DNA of 64,000 nt from Yoonia sp. I 8.24. GTDB taxonomy: Bacteria; Pseudomonadota; Alphaproteobacteria; Rhodobacterales; Rhodobacteraceae. The stretch spans positions 124,001-188,000 of the forward strand of contig NZ_JACXGQ010000006.1 in the NCBI RefSeq assembly GCF_022096995.1. Reading direction: 5' to 3'. Made by a program: the position numbers and the translations under genes. Each line of letters opens with the position of its first letter. Within the stretch, counting starts at the first letter, position 1. Shown here in pieces: positions 51,234 to 60,589 of the stretch. The notes under the pieces were generated by a model. That model ran no database searches. It was not told the origin of the DNA and was given only the letters and a program-made list of their open reading frames with translations.

Positions 51234-52743
51234 GGGACACCTCCATATCATGCGCACCACCAAGCATGAGGCCAATTTCTTCGACGGTCAGACCCTGCGC
51301 TGGGCGTGGGTCTGAAAGGCGGCCCTCGTTCAACGCGGCAAAGCGGTCTGAAATCTCCATCAGCTCGTCCAAATCTTGGGAAATACAAATCACTGCGGTG
51401 CCTTTGGCAGCCAAATCAAGCAGCGCTTGACGGATCGCGGCGGCGGCAGAGGCATCAACGCCCCATGTCGGCTGGTTCACGACTAAGACAGCGGGGTCTT
51501 GCATGATCTCGCGGCCAATCACGAATTTTTGCAGGTTCCCGCCGGATAGCGACCGCGCGGCGTTATTGGCACCCGGTGTGCGCACGTCGAATGTGGTGAT
51601 CACATCCTCGGCAAAGCTGCGGGCTTTGCGCCAGTTCAAGAACCCTTTGTTGGATAGCTCTTTGCGGGTCGTCGCGGTGAGCACGGCGTTCTCGATCAGT
51701 GACATATCGGGGGCGGCGGCATGGCCCATGCGTTCCTCGGGAGCCGTCAACAGGCCGATTTCGCGGCGCTGGTTGGGGCCAAGATGGCTGATGCTTTCAC
51801 CCTCAAAGCGGACCATCCCGGTCGCTGTGCGTATCTCACCAGACAGGGCTGCGACCAATTCGTCTTGGCCATTGCCCGCGACGCCGCCGATGCCCAGAAC
51901 CTCGCCTTTTTGGACATCAATCGTGATGTCGCGCAGCGCGGTGCCAAATTGGTGTGGGGCTTTGGCGGAAAGGCCATTCAGGGCAAGCACGGTCTCGCCG
52001 GCGGGTCGCGCGGCGCGCTCGGGCACATGCAGCGCGGTGCCGACCATTAGCTCGGCCATGTCGCGCGCACTGGTCGCGCGCGGATCACAGGTGCCGACGA
52101 CTTCGCCCAAGCGCAACACGGTCGCATTTTCACAAAGGGCGCGAATTTCCTCGAGCTTATGCGAAATATAAAGGATCGCCGTGCCTTCAGCGCTGAGTTT
52201 GCGCAGGGTTTTGAAGAGAATTTCGACCTCTTGCGGGGTCAGCACCGATGTCGGCTCATCCATGATCAGCAGTTTGGGGTCTTGGAGAAGGCAGCGGATA
52301 ATCTCAACACGCTGGCGTTCACCCGCAGATAGTTCGCCCACAATGCGCGTCGGATCGAGCGGCAACCCATATTGATCAGAGACCGCGCGCACCTGTGCCG
52401 CGATTTCGCGTTGGGGCGGCGGGTTTTCCATGCCAAGTGCGATATTTTCAGCGACATTCATCGCGTCAAACAGCGAAAAATGCTGGAACACCATCGCGAC
52501 GCCGGATGCGCGCGCGGCACGCGGTTCGGCGGGTGTAAAGGGCGTCCCGTTCAGCATCATCGTGCCGCTATCGGGTTTCACCAACCCGTAGATCGTTTTG
52601 ACCAAGGTGGATTTTCCCGCGCCATTTTCGCCTAACAACGCGTGGACTTCGCCGGGCATGATATCGAAAGATACGTCCTTATTTGCGACGACGCCAGGGT
52701 AGGCTTTGGTCAGCCCGGACAGGGCAAGCAGGGGCTGGGTCAT
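51220..52743 (-). CDS. Purine/nucleoside ABC transporter ATPase (two ABC domains)
   Basis: A 507-residue double ABC ATPase of the YufO/RbsA-like type. Domain 1: 'GENGAGKS', 'LSAGERQRVEIIRC' and 'LLIMDEPTSVL'. Domain 2 has the degenerate P-loop 'GGVAGNGQDELVAALSG' usual for this class and 'LSGGNLQKFVIGREI', so domain 2 is probably not fully catalytic. Start 52743 overlaps the xdhC stop by 4 bp, tying transport to xanthine oxidation. Confidence 0.93.
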   Translation of the reverse strand: MTQPLLALSGLTKAYPGVVANKDVSFDIMPGEVHALLGENGAGKSTLVKTIYGLVKPDSGTMMLNGTPFTPAEPRAARASGVAMVFQHFSLFDAMNVAENIALGMENPPPQREIAAQVRAVSDQYGLPLDPTRIVGELSAGERQRVEIIRCLLQDPKLLIMDEPTSVLTPQEVEILFKTLRKLSAEGTAILYISHKLEEIRALCENATVLRLGEVVGTCDPRATSARDMAELMVGTALHVPERAARPAGETVLALNGLSAKAPHQFGTALRDITIDVQKGEVLGIGGVAGNGQDELVAALSGEIRTATGMVRFEGESISHLGPNQRREIGLLTAPEERMGHAAAPDMSLIENAVLTATTRKELSNKGFLNWRKARSFAEDVITTFDVRTPGANNAARSLSGGNLQKFVIGREIMQDPAVLVVNQPTWGVDASAAAAIRQALLDLAAKGTAVICISQDLDELMEISDRFAALNEGRLSDPRPAQGLTVEEIGLMLGGAHDMEVSHVDA

Positions 52744-53480
52744 GCGATACGGTCCTTGGTCCGGTGGGTCTGGTTGCTGATCATCGCGGTTGCCACGCCA
52801 AGCGCAAGGGCGGCGGGGTGTTTGCCAAGTGATGGATCGCCGATTGGACACGCGATGCGTGCGACATGCGCAGGGCTATGCCCTAATGCCGTGAGCCGGG
52901 ACTGGAAACGCACCCATTTTGTTGCTGACCCGATCAGTCCGACGCTGTTGAAATCGTGCGATAGAATCGCGTGGCACAGCGCAAGGTCCATGTCGTGGCT
53001 ATAGGTCAGGATCAGATGCTCTGCATTTGCAGGTGCGTGTTTAACCGCAGCGGCGGGGTTTGCGGCGATCAATGTCGTCGTTTCCGTCTGCGGGAAACGG
53101 TCGGCAGCGGTATCCACCCATTTGATTGTGAAATCGGGAAGCGGTGCCATGACATTGACGATTGCGCGCCCAACGTGGCCCGCGCCGTAGATCCACAAAG
53201 GCCGGGTTTGCTGTGCGGTCATCGCATCGGCCTGTTCCCACAATAGCGAAACGGACCCGCCGCAACATTGCCCAAGACGCGGCCCTAGCGGGATCGTTTG
53301 TTGTTGCTGTGCGGTACCGTTTTTCAACATGGCGCGCGCCTGCGCGATTGCATCAAATTCAAGCCGTCCGCCGCCGATTGTCCCTTCGGTACGGTCCTCC
53401 CAAACCATCATTTGCGTGCCTGCATCGCGCGGGGTTGACCCGGCGGTCTTGGTGATGGTGATAGTGATGCAATGGGTCAT
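52740..53480 (-). CDS. xdhC: Xanthine dehydrogenase accessory protein XdhC
   Basis: Binds molybdenum cofactor, has it sulfurated and inserts it into XdhB. 246 residues: N-terminal 'TKTAGSTPRDAGTQMMVW' and 'IGGGRLEFDA', 'LGQCCGGSVSLLWE' (conserved Cys pair) and a Rossmann half 'LWIYGAGHVGRAI' ending 'GLIGSATKWVRF' and 'CPIGDPSLGKHPAALAL'. Start 53480 overlaps the xdhB stop (ATGA). Confidence 0.93.
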   Translation of the reverse strand: MTHCITITITKTAGSTPRDAGTQMMVWEDRTEGTIGGGRLEFDAIAQARAMLKNGTAQQQQTIPLGPRLGQCCGGSVSLLWEQADAMTAQQTRPLWIYGAGHVGRAIVNVMAPLPDFTIKWVDTAADRFPQTETTTLIAANPAAAVKHAPANAEHLILTYSHDMDLALCHAILSHDFNSVGLIGSATKWVRFQSRLTALGHSPAHVARIACPIGDPSLGKHPAALALGVATAMISNQTHRTKDRIA

Positions 53481-55777
53481 GCGCGGGTGCGCCCCACGGC
53501 GCGCAAGATTTCTTCGGCGGTGGCGGGGGCTTGCAGGTCGCCGTAGTTTGGTCCGCAAGCGCGGACCGCATCTGCCAACGCGAGGAAGGCCGAAATCCCG
53601 AGCATAAACGGCGGCTCGCCCACCGCTTTGGACCGATAGATGGTTTGCGCCGGGTTTGGTGCATCCCACAAGGCCACGTTGAAAATATCGGGGCGGTCTG
53701 AACAGGCCGGGATTTTATAGGTGGATGGCGCATGGGTGCGCAGCCGGCCTTTGTCATCCCAGATCAGCTCTTCGGTGGTCAGCCAGCCCGCGCCTTGGAC
53801 GTAGCCGCCTTCGACCTGTCCAATATCAAGCGCAGGGTTCAGCGAGGCACCCGCGTCATGCAAAATATCCGTGCGCAGAATGCGGTTTTCGCCGGTCAGC
53901 GTGTCGATGACGACTTCGGTGATTGCGGCACCTTGGGCGAAATAGAAAAACGGGTTGCCCGTGCCTTTGACCCGGTCCCATTTCAGTCCCGGTGTTTTGT
54001 AAAACCCTGTGGCCGAAAGGCTCACCCGGTTGAAATAGGCCAGCCCGGCGGCCTGCGCAAAGGTGAACGTTTGCCCCGCGACAGTGACTTGCCCATCTGC
54101 AAATTGCACCTGATCCGGGGTGGTGTCGTTGAGACCTGCCAAGCAAGCCGCGATCCGGTCGCGGATCGTGTCGCAGGCATTGGCGACGGCCATCCCGTTT
54201 AGGTCTGACCCGGAAGAGGCCGCCGTTGCGGATGTATTGGGTACTTTGGCCGTGTCGGTTGCGGTGATTTTCACGGCGCTGACGTCGATCCCGAACCGGC
54301 TGGCGGCGACTTGCGCCACCTTTTGAAACAGCCCTTGGCCCATTTCTGTGCCGCCGTGGTTGAGATGCACAGAGCCGTCTTGATATACGTGCACCAACGC
54401 GCCCGCTTGGTTCAGGTGCGACAGGGTGAATGAGATTCCGAATTTTACAGGGCTGATCGCGATCCCTTTTTTCAGGATCGGATTGGCGGCATTCCACGCG
54501 GCGATTGCGCTGCGGCGATTGGCATAGTCAGAGGTTTCCAGCAAATGGTCCGTCATGTCATGCAAAATGAAATCAGTGACGGGCATGTGAAAAGGGGTCG
54601 TTTGTACGTAGGGTGGATCTTGATCCACCTCTGCGCACATGGGCGCGTAATAGTTGCGTTGTCGGACCACCACCGGATCAAGCCCCAGATCATCGGCAAT
54701 ATGATCCATCACCCGTTCAATGCCAAACACACCTTGCGGTCCGCCAAACCCACGGTAGGCGGTGGCCGATTGTGTATTAGTTTTGAGCCGGTGCGACGTG
54801 ATCCGCGCGGCGGGCAGGTGGTAGGCGTTATCAGCATGCAGCATCGCGCGGTCGGCAACGGGTAGCGATAGGTCCAGCGCCCAGCCACAGCGGGTCATTT
54901 GCGTAAAATCAACGCCCGTCAGCTTGCCATTGTCATCATATCCCGCCACATAATCGATCCGGAAATCATGCCGTTTTCCGGTGATCATCATATCGTCGTC
55001 GCGGTCGTAACGCATTTTGCAAACCCGCCCGAGCGCGCGTGCCGCCACAGCACAGGACACCGCCAACGCGTTGCCTTGGCTTTCTTTGCCGCCAAAACCG
55101 CCGCCCATGCGCCGCACTTCGACCCGGACGCCATGCATCGGCACACCAATGGCCTCAGCAACCTTATGTTGGATTTCGGTGGGGTGTTGGGTCGATGAAT
55201 GCACCAACATATCGCCACCCTCTTGTGGCACCGCGACGGCAGCTTGCCCCTCAAGGTAAAAGTGTTCCTGCCCGCCCATATTCAGCGTGCCACGCAGTTG
55301 GTGGGGCGCATCCGCAATCGCCGCATCCACATCGCCTTTGGTCCAGACAACCGGACCATCCTCGAACCGACTATTCGCGGCAAGCGCCTGTTCTATTGTC
55401 AGGATCGGCGTTTCTTCGGTGTAGTCAACGTTGCCCAAACGCGCCGCTTTGCGGGCGTTCAGATGGCTGTCCGCAACAACCAAAAACAGCGGTTGCCCTA
55501 GATAATGTACCGTACCAGTCGCCAAAAGCGGTTCATCATGGATGGAGGGCGAAACATCATTGGCAAAGGGCAGATCATCCGCGGTCAGCACAGCAACAAC
55601 ACCGGGGGCTGCGCGCACGGCATCAAGGGTCATCGTATAGCAGCCGCGCGCGATCTCTGACGTGCCAAACGCCAGATGCAACGCGCCTGCAGGCGTTGGA
55701 ATGTCGTCGATATAACGGGCGGTCCCAGTCACGTGCAGCTGGGCGGCATCATGTGGAAGCGGTTTTGCGACGCTCAT
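53477..55777 (-). CDS. xdhB: Xanthine dehydrogenase molybdopterin subunit XdhB
   Basis: Large subunit carrying molybdenum cofactor; oxidises hypoxanthine to xanthine and urate. 766 residues with 'VTGTARYIDDIPTPAGALHL', 'MGGGFGGKESQ', 'AYRGFGGPQG', 'HLNHGGTEMGQGL' and the late 'VKAVGEPPFMLG'-type segment ('RSKAVGEPPFMLGIS') with the catalytic Glu. Codons at 54607-54630 are formed by a 24-bp palindromic repeat also found at the puuD end; they encode 'EVDQDPPYV', a stretch that looks like an in-frame insertion. Overlaps xdhA and xdhC by 4 bp each. Confidence 0.94.
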   Translation of the reverse strand: MSVAKPLPHDAAQLHVTGTARYIDDIPTPAGALHLAFGTSEIARGCYTMTLDAVRAAPGVVAVLTADDLPFANDVSPSIHDEPLLATGTVHYLGQPLFLVVADSHLNARKAARLGNVDYTEETPILTIEQALAANSRFEDGPVVWTKGDVDAAIADAPHQLRGTLNMGGQEHFYLEGQAAVAVPQEGGDMLVHSSTQHPTEIQHKVAEAIGVPMHGVRVEVRRMGGGFGGKESQGNALAVSCAVAARALGRVCKMRYDRDDDMMITGKRHDFRIDYVAGYDDNGKLTGVDFTQMTRCGWALDLSLPVADRAMLHADNAYHLPAARITSHRLKTNTQSATAYRGFGGPQGVFGIERVMDHIADDLGLDPVVVRQRNYYAPMCAEVDQDPPYVQTTPFHMPVTDFILHDMTDHLLETSDYANRRSAIAAWNAANPILKKGIAISPVKFGISFTLSHLNQAGALVHVYQDGSVHLNHGGTEMGQGLFQKVAQVAASRFGIDVSAVKITATDTAKVPNTSATAASSGSDLNGMAVANACDTIRDRIAACLAGLNDTTPDQVQFADGQVTVAGQTFTFAQAAGLAYFNRVSLSATGFYKTPGLKWDRVKGTGNPFFYFAQGAAITEVVIDTLTGENRILRTDILHDAGASLNPALDIGQVEGGYVQGAGWLTTEELIWDDKGRLRTHAPSTYKIPACSDRPDIFNVALWDAPNPAQTIYRSKAVGEPPFMLGISAFLALADAVRACGPNYGDLQAPATAEEILRAVGRTRA
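54607..54630 (-). repeat. 24-bp palindromic repeat, copy 2 (inside xdhB)
   Basis: On the minus strand it is identical over 24 bases to 17705-17728, with 8-bp arms around AA. It lies within the xdhB reading frame and leaves the frame open. Confidence 0.8.
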
Positions 55778-57126
55778 GGTGACACCTCCAGCACGTTGGT
55801 GGCCTGTCCTTTGCTGTCCGCGAAATAGCGACGCAACAGGTTTTGCGCGATCTCAAGACGATACGCGGCAGAGGCGCGCATATCGGACATTGGTGTATAA
55901 TCAGTGGCAAATGCGGGTGCCGCCGTGTCGATCGTGGCCTGTGTCCACGGTTGCCCGATAAGCACGGCTTCAACATTGGACGCGCGGTGCGGTGTGCCTG
56001 CCATGCCACCAAAGGCGATACGCGCGTCTGTCACCAACCCATCGGTGACCGTGATGTTGAAACAGCCGCAAACCGCAGAGATATCCTGGTCAAAGCGTTT
56101 CGAAATTTTGTAGCAGCGCAGGTCTGGCGCGGACTTGGGAAGGGTGACCCCTGTCACCAATTCGCCAGCAGCGCGGTCTTGTTTGCCATAGGCAATAAAG
56201 AAGTCTTCGATGGCCATGTCGCGGGTCGCATCCCCGCGACGCAGGTGCAGTCTCGCCCCCATCGCGATCAGCGCGGGCGGGTTATCCCCGATGGGGGACC
56301 CGTTCGCGATATTGCCGCCGATTGTCGCGGCATTGCGCACCTGTTCGGATCCGTAGCGGCGGATCATCTCGGCCCAATGCGGGTGGTACTCGCGTGCGAG
56401 CGCCAGAACCTCGGTCATTGTCGCGGCGGCGCCAATATGAATGTCTTCGTCAATGTTGACGGCCCGCAGTTCCACGCAGCGGTTCAAGAAAGCCACATCA
56501 GGCAGATCACGCAGTTGTTTGGTCACCCAAAGCCCTACGTCGGTCGCCCCGGCGATCAGGGTCGCATCGGGGTTGGCGGCGCACCATGTGGCGAGTTCAT
56601 TTAAGGATTGAGGGGCATAGGTGGCCGGGTTGACGTCCGGCAATGCATCATCCAGCCATGTCGGGACTGGCTGGTCCTCGGCGGCTTTGGCCGCGCGAAT
56701 AATTGGCGCGTATCCGGTGCATCGGCACAGGTTGCCCGCGAGCACATCATCATGATCCGTGCGGCCTTGGGCATGGCCCGCCGCCATAGAGGCGATGAAG
56801 CCCGGCGTGCAAAAGCCACATTGTGATCCGTGGTGTTTGATCATCGCATCTTGGACCGGGTGTAATTGGCCGTCAGGGCCGCTGATACCTTCGACGGTAC
56901 GCACGGATTTTCCATGCAGTTGTGGCATAAATAGAATGCAGGCGTTCAGGGCTTTGTCGCCGCTGTCATCGCGCACCAGAACGGAACAAGCGCCGCAGTC
57001 GCCCTCGTTACAGCCTTCTTTGGTACCGTTGAGCCCGCGTTCCACACGTAACCAGTCAAGCAGGGTCTGCGTCGGCGCCGCATCAACCTGCACGGTTTCC
57101 CCGTTCAGAAGAAACGTGACATCCAT
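55774..57126 (-). CDS. xdhA: Xanthine dehydrogenase small subunit XdhA (2Fe-2S and FAD)
   Basis: Electron-transfer subunit of xanthine dehydrogenase, 450 residues. N-terminal ferredoxin cysteines 39, 44, 47 and 63; second cluster cysteines 103, 106, 134 and 136 ('QCGFCTPGF', 'GNLCRCTGY'). The FAD domain has 'LIAGATDVGLWVT' and 'TIGGNIANGSPIGD'. Start chosen at ATG 57126; an in-frame TTG lies at 57150. First gene of xdhABC-transporter operon, overlapping xdhB by 4 bp. An ArsR-type gene lies 184 bp upstream in the same direction. Confidence 0.94.
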   Translation of the reverse strand: MDVTFLLNGETVQVDAAPTQTLLDWLRVERGLNGTKEGCNEGDCGACSVLVRDDSGDKALNACILFMPQLHGKSVRTVEGISGPDGQLHPVQDAMIKHHGSQCGFCTPGFIASMAAGHAQGRTDHDDVLAGNLCRCTGYAPIIRAAKAAEDQPVPTWLDDALPDVNPATYAPQSLNELATWCAANPDATLIAGATDVGLWVTKQLRDLPDVAFLNRCVELRAVNIDEDIHIGAAATMTEVLALAREYHPHWAEMIRRYGSEQVRNAATIGGNIANGSPIGDNPPALIAMGARLHLRRGDATRDMAIEDFFIAYGKQDRAAGELVTGVTLPKSAPDLRCYKISKRFDQDISAVCGCFNITVTDGLVTDARIAFGGMAGTPHRASNVEAVLIGQPWTQATIDTAAPAFATDYTPMSDMRASAAYRLEIAQNLLRRYFADSKGQATNVLEVSP

Positions 57127-57310
57127 AGTGTAAACCTGCCGCCTTACCAAATATGCAATGCACCCCGATGCGTCGATGCGGCGTAGACGCGTTAGGAACC
57201 CAGCCCATCAAAGCGATGCAATGGCGTCTTGGCAAGGATAAACATGTAGTGCGCTGCAAAATATTTAACTAAACGATCAATTTTTGAGCGATCCTGTCGC
57301 CTGATCTGGG

Positions 57311-57610
57311 CTAAAGTGGCGCGGCTTCAGGCCGACGTTCCCATAGGTGGCGCTGCCATGCGAGCCAGCCCTGCGCCTCGATCAGGGGTTCATAGGCGAG
57401 GTGACAACTTCGCACGCGCCCCTTTTTGATCGACCGCACGATCCCCGCTTTTTCAAGCACGCCAAGATGGCGCATGAATGTCGGCAAAGCCATGGCGTGG
57501 GGGGCGTGCAATTCGCTGACACTCGCGGGGCCATTGGCCAGCCGTTCAATTACCGCCCGACGGGTCGGATCGGACATAGCCGCGAAGAATGAGTTGAGTT
57601 GCTCTGTCAT
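57311..57610 (-). CDS. ArsR-type winged-helix regulator
   Basis: A 99-residue regulator: 'FFAAMSDPTRRAVIERLANG', 'SVSELHAPHAMALPTFMRHL' and 'GVLEKAGIVRSIKKGR'. No metal-binding cysteine pair, so it belongs to the non-metal ArsR-like group. It lies ahead of xdhA on the same strand with a 184-bp gap; whether it controls xdh is unknown. Confidence 0.87.
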   Translation of the reverse strand: MTEQLNSFFAAMSDPTRRAVIERLANGPASVSELHAPHAMALPTFMRHLGVLEKAGIVRSIKKGRVRSCHLAYEPLIEAQGWLAWQRHLWERRPEAAPL

Positions 57611-57748
57611 CGGACCGTCATATTTCCGATTCTGGCAGGGGTCGTCAATGCTCAGGTCATGTTATCGGCGGGGTTCTGTTACCCTGGGCCGGTATTGCGC
57701 TCGGATCAGGCGCGCATCCGATAAGGGTGAAGCCTTTGTGGGTATTGA

Positions 57749-58372
57749 TCATTCGGTCGGAGTGGAGGCCGAAAGGTAGTTGGTCATAAAGATTTTCCCA
57801 GACAACCATTCACTACGCATAATTCCCATTCCTGTGAAGGCGGGATGCTCGTGTGGGTAAATCGGTGAGAGCCACAAGAAGAATTCTATCGTGGCAGGGA
57901 CAACAATGCCGTCGCTGCTACGCCAGTAGCCCGTACCACTATAGCGTGGGAACGCCTCGGGATCATCACATCCGGTGACAATTCCCATATCATCTAAGCG
58001 TGTCCCAAAGTCAGTCCAGGCGGGGGACTCGTATTCTGTCGGGGGGAGCCGTTCCAAGGTAAATCCGATGGTGTCCGCGCCCTCATAATCGACATATAGC
58101 ACGAGGGTGTCGTCAACCCGCTCTAATGTCCCTGTTCCGAACACGTCGGCGATGCCGCGCCCCATCATCTTGCCGTCTCGGAGCTCAACTACTGCGTTTG
58201 CCGCTGCGATAGACATCAGTAAGTCGTCTACTGAATGCGAACCGCAATATCCGACGTTTGCAAACGACGGTGTTGAAAACGCGCTCAGCGCAAGTGAGGC
58301 CGCTACGCCGCATACATAGCGCAGTTTTCGCAGGCTAAGATTTTGGAAGACGTCCCTTGCTAAGGCGATCAT
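57749..58372 (-). CDS. Exported hypothetical protein
   Basis: A 207-residue protein with a signal peptide (about 15-38, ending 'STPSFA'). The mature part has a few cysteines ('YCGSHS', 'VTGCDDPEAF') and is beta-rich; no family recognised. AAGGGTGG within the end of the preceding lipoprotein gene serves as ribosome site, and only one base separates the two genes, so they form an operon. Confidence 0.65.
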   Translation of the reverse strand: MIALARDVFQNLSLRKLRYVCGVAASLALSAFSTPSFANVGYCGSHSVDDLLMSIAAANAVVELRDGKMMGRGIADVFGTGTLERVDDTLVLYVDYEGADTIGFTLERLPPTEYESPAWTDFGTRLDDMGIVTGCDDPEAFPRYSGTGYWRSSDGIVVPATIEFFLWLSPIYPHEHPAFTGMGIMRSEWLSGKIFMTNYLSASTPTE

Positions 58373-58373
58373 T

Positions 58374-58760
58374 TTACCACCCTTCCGCTAAAAATGCGTC
58401 CGCAAAGCTGCGACGAATATAGAGCGTGCCATCGCTTTGTGCTGACATCGCGCTCCAACCCCATCCGGCGCCTGCTTTGAGGTCACGGCATCGTTGGTGT
58501 TCTTCGGGCGTAATATTGGTGATGACCATCGCGTCCGCCTCGCTGGTGCAAAAGGCGCGGATCCCCTCGTTCCGGCCATTGAGCGTAGTTTCAACGGCAA
58601 AACCTTTGCTCGCAAGCTCACTCGCAACCTCTGCACCCGCTTCCGCTTCGCCAGCGAGAACAATTGGATTGGGGACGGGGACCGGGGAATTTGGCGACGG
58701 CGGCGTTTGAACACATCCAGCCACAATAGCAGCTGTCGCGACCAGTGGAGTAAATTTCAT
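58374..58760 (-). CDS. Small lipoprotein with PstS-like segment
   Basis: A 128-residue lipoprotein: lipobox 'IVAGC' at Cys16, then a Pro-rich linker ('PPSPNSPVPVPNP'). The segment 'GIRAFCTSEADAMVITNITP' with 'EEHQRC' recalls the part of PstS-type binding proteins around the FC...C pair, but the rest of that domain is absent. AAGGA lies 8 nt before ATG 58760; a longer frame to 58994 has no ribosome site. Function unknown; it forms an operon with the gene at 57749. Confidence 0.65.
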   Translation of the reverse strand: MKFTPLVATAAIVAGCVQTPPSPNSPVPVPNPIVLAGEAEAGAEVASELASKGFAVETTLNGRNEGIRAFCTSEADAMVITNITPEEHQRCRDLKAGAGWGWSAMSAQSDGTLYIRRSFADAFLAEGW

Positions 58761-58968
58761 TGATTTAATCCTTTGTTTTGTAAAGCAAATATATTTCCTT
58801 TGCATTTTGGGGCCGTGATCCTGAAGGGGTGTTAGCGACCACGAGAAAACAGACTGGGAAACGCGCCAACACCCCGCAACCGGCCCACACCCAACGCGTA
58901 CAAGTGACGACCAAACTTGTATTGAATATTTCGGCAGGCCAGAATTTAATGGTTTCAAAGGACTTTTC

Positions 58969-59817
58969 ATGCCGAAGCCGCCAAATCCCGACATCTACCG
59001 CCCAATGGAATTGCCGACATCTATTCGACCTTATGTGCGTCGCGCTCTGGTGGCGGACAGTAATCAGAGCGTCGATATGGAGGTTTCAGTACGTGCAACG
59101 GGCTATCACTATTTTGGCTGGGTGTGGCGCGGTATCTGGCAAGGCGAAGTCAACGGCAAGACGCTGTTTAGCAGTGATAATGACGGTACGTTACATCTTA
59201 CTGGTCAGGTTAAGCAGGGCGACGTCATAGCAAGAATGAAGCGCGATATTGGACAGATTTTTCTTGAGTTTACGGCCCTTGGGCATTTTCAGCTTTTTGG
59301 CATAACGGGAAAAAAAATGGTCGAGAATGCGGTCGATCCGCAAATGCTTAACCCCGCGCTTGCACGACACTTCACGACACTTTGCGATGCCGGCGATATT
59401 TCCGCAAAGGCGCGCCTCGCGTTGCTGGCCGATGTGTTTTCCGAATTACCAAAGTGGGAAACGCCAAACGGGCTGGTCGCGGCAATCGCCCAAATGGAAG
59501 CTGCCGACGGTGACATTCGCATTTCTGCACTGGTCGACGATCTGGATTTGGCTGAACGGCAGTTTCGTACCCAGTTCGAAACACTGGTCGGATTATCGCC
59601 CAAGACGTTTTGTAAGACGCTCCAGATCAACAGGGCTTTCAGTCAAGTGTTGATGAACAACGGTGGCGACCTCGCCGGGATCGCCGCAGAGGCGGGATTT
59701 TCCGATCAAGCGCATTTTACCCGCTCATTTAGTAAGTTCCTAGGCCAAGCGCCCAAACGCTACCTCAACGATGTCGAAACAACGCTTAAACGTTTTGTCG
59801 GGCAGTCGCGGGCTTAA
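58969..59817 (+). CDS. AraC family transcriptional regulator
   Basis: A 282-residue protein. The N-terminal domain resembles a cupin-like AraC sensor ('GYHYFGWVWRGIWQGEV'). The C-terminal helix-turn-helix pair is good: 'LDLAERQFRTQFETLVGLSP' and 'GDLAGIAAEAGFSDQAHFTR' then 'SFSKFLGQAPKRY'. Divergent from the lipoprotein gene, so it may act on that pair. Ligand unknown. Confidence 0.85.
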   Translation: MPKPPNPDIYRPMELPTSIRPYVRRALVADSNQSVDMEVSVRATGYHYFGWVWRGIWQGEVNGKTLFSSDNDGTLHLTGQVKQGDVIARMKRDIGQIFLEFTALGHFQLFGITGKKMVENAVDPQMLNPALARHFTTLCDAGDISAKARLALLADVFSELPKWETPNGLVAAIAQMEAADGDIRISALVDDLDLAERQFRTQFETLVGLSPKTFCKTLQINRAFSQVLMNNGGDLAGIAAEAGFSDQAHFTRSFSKFLGQAPKRYLNDVETTLKRFVGQSRA

Positions 59818-60029
59818 CCGTAAAAGGAATGCGCGTCTCCGCTTCATTTCGCGGGGGGCGTCAATGCATGTGGTGGCGTGTCGGCGGGTTTTGTAAAAAG
59901 TCAGATGGTTTTGGCGTGCCAGTCTAGACTGAAACAAGATGCGCTAGCTATCATTGCAACGCAGCGCAACGCAGCGAATGGCATCTACGAGCCCAGAGTT
60001 GCAGATGCTGCATCTCGAGCGAATGTCGG

Positions 60030-60500
60030 CTATGTATAGGAATGAGGTCTCGGTTCGTCACCATCCAGATAGGCCTTCAAACTAGTCTTGAGGAAATGGT
60101 TCCAGCCGTCCAGACAAATCCCCCAACAGTTTAGTGTTGGCGTCAATCCATCATGGGTCATCGTGATCTCTGTCTTGCCTGCAATGACTTCGAATTCCCA
60201 AATAATTTTTGTTCCCAACCACTCCTGATCGATTTCCTTTGGCTGGCCTTCGACTCTGTGATGCGCATCTACGCAAATCATCTCAAGGCGGCTGCTCCCC
60301 TTCATGACCGACGCTTCGAATGTCCAATATCCATAATCAGGAGGGAAACGTGCGGTCACTTTGTCTCCGACGGCTTTCAACCCGCCTTCGATAGTTTCTG
60401 TCCACCATTTTTCCATCTGTGTCGCAACAGCCTTGAAGCAGGCGTCTTGGGATGCCGATACTTGGATTTTCTCTTGATAGTTGTTTGTCGACTCAGCCAT
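60030..60500 (-). CDS. SRPBCC (AHSA1-like) domain protein
   Basis: A 156-residue START-like fold protein ('IQVSASQDACFKAVATQMEKWW', 'WLGTKIIWEFEVIAGKTEIT', 'TPTLNCWGICLDGWNHFLKT'). The start at 60500 has GGAG 8 nt upstream. It faces the HxlR regulator gene across an 89-bp spacer; such pairs are common and the regulator usually controls the SRPBCC gene. Ligand unknown. Confidence 0.82.
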   Translation of the reverse strand: MAESTNNYQEKIQVSASQDACFKAVATQMEKWWTETIEGGLKAVGDKVTARFPPDYGYWTFEASVMKGSSRLEMICVDAHHRVEGQPKEIDQEWLGTKIIWEFEVIAGKTEITMTHDGLTPTLNCWGICLDGWNHFLKTSLKAYLDGDEPRPHSYT

Positions 60501-60570
60501 CGTACACTCCATTTTCTCTGTTCTTAATAAGAATCGTGGAAAACATCGGATTTGAAAAGTAGGCAACATC

Positions 60571-60588
60571 TTGATACTAAGGTATCAA
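60571..60588. promoter_or_regulatory. HxlR-type operator palindrome
   Basis: Perfect 7-bp inverted repeat TTGATAC / GTATCAA with spacer TAAG, ending one base before the HxlR ATG. Likely bound by the regulator to control itself and the divergent gene. Confidence 0.7.
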
Positions 60589-60589
60589 A

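Noticed and set aside
59956..59976. Short tandem repeat of about 10 bases (GCAACGCAGC twice)
   Set aside because: Only two units, no neighbouring copies and no spacer structure; not a CRISPR or a meaningful satellite.
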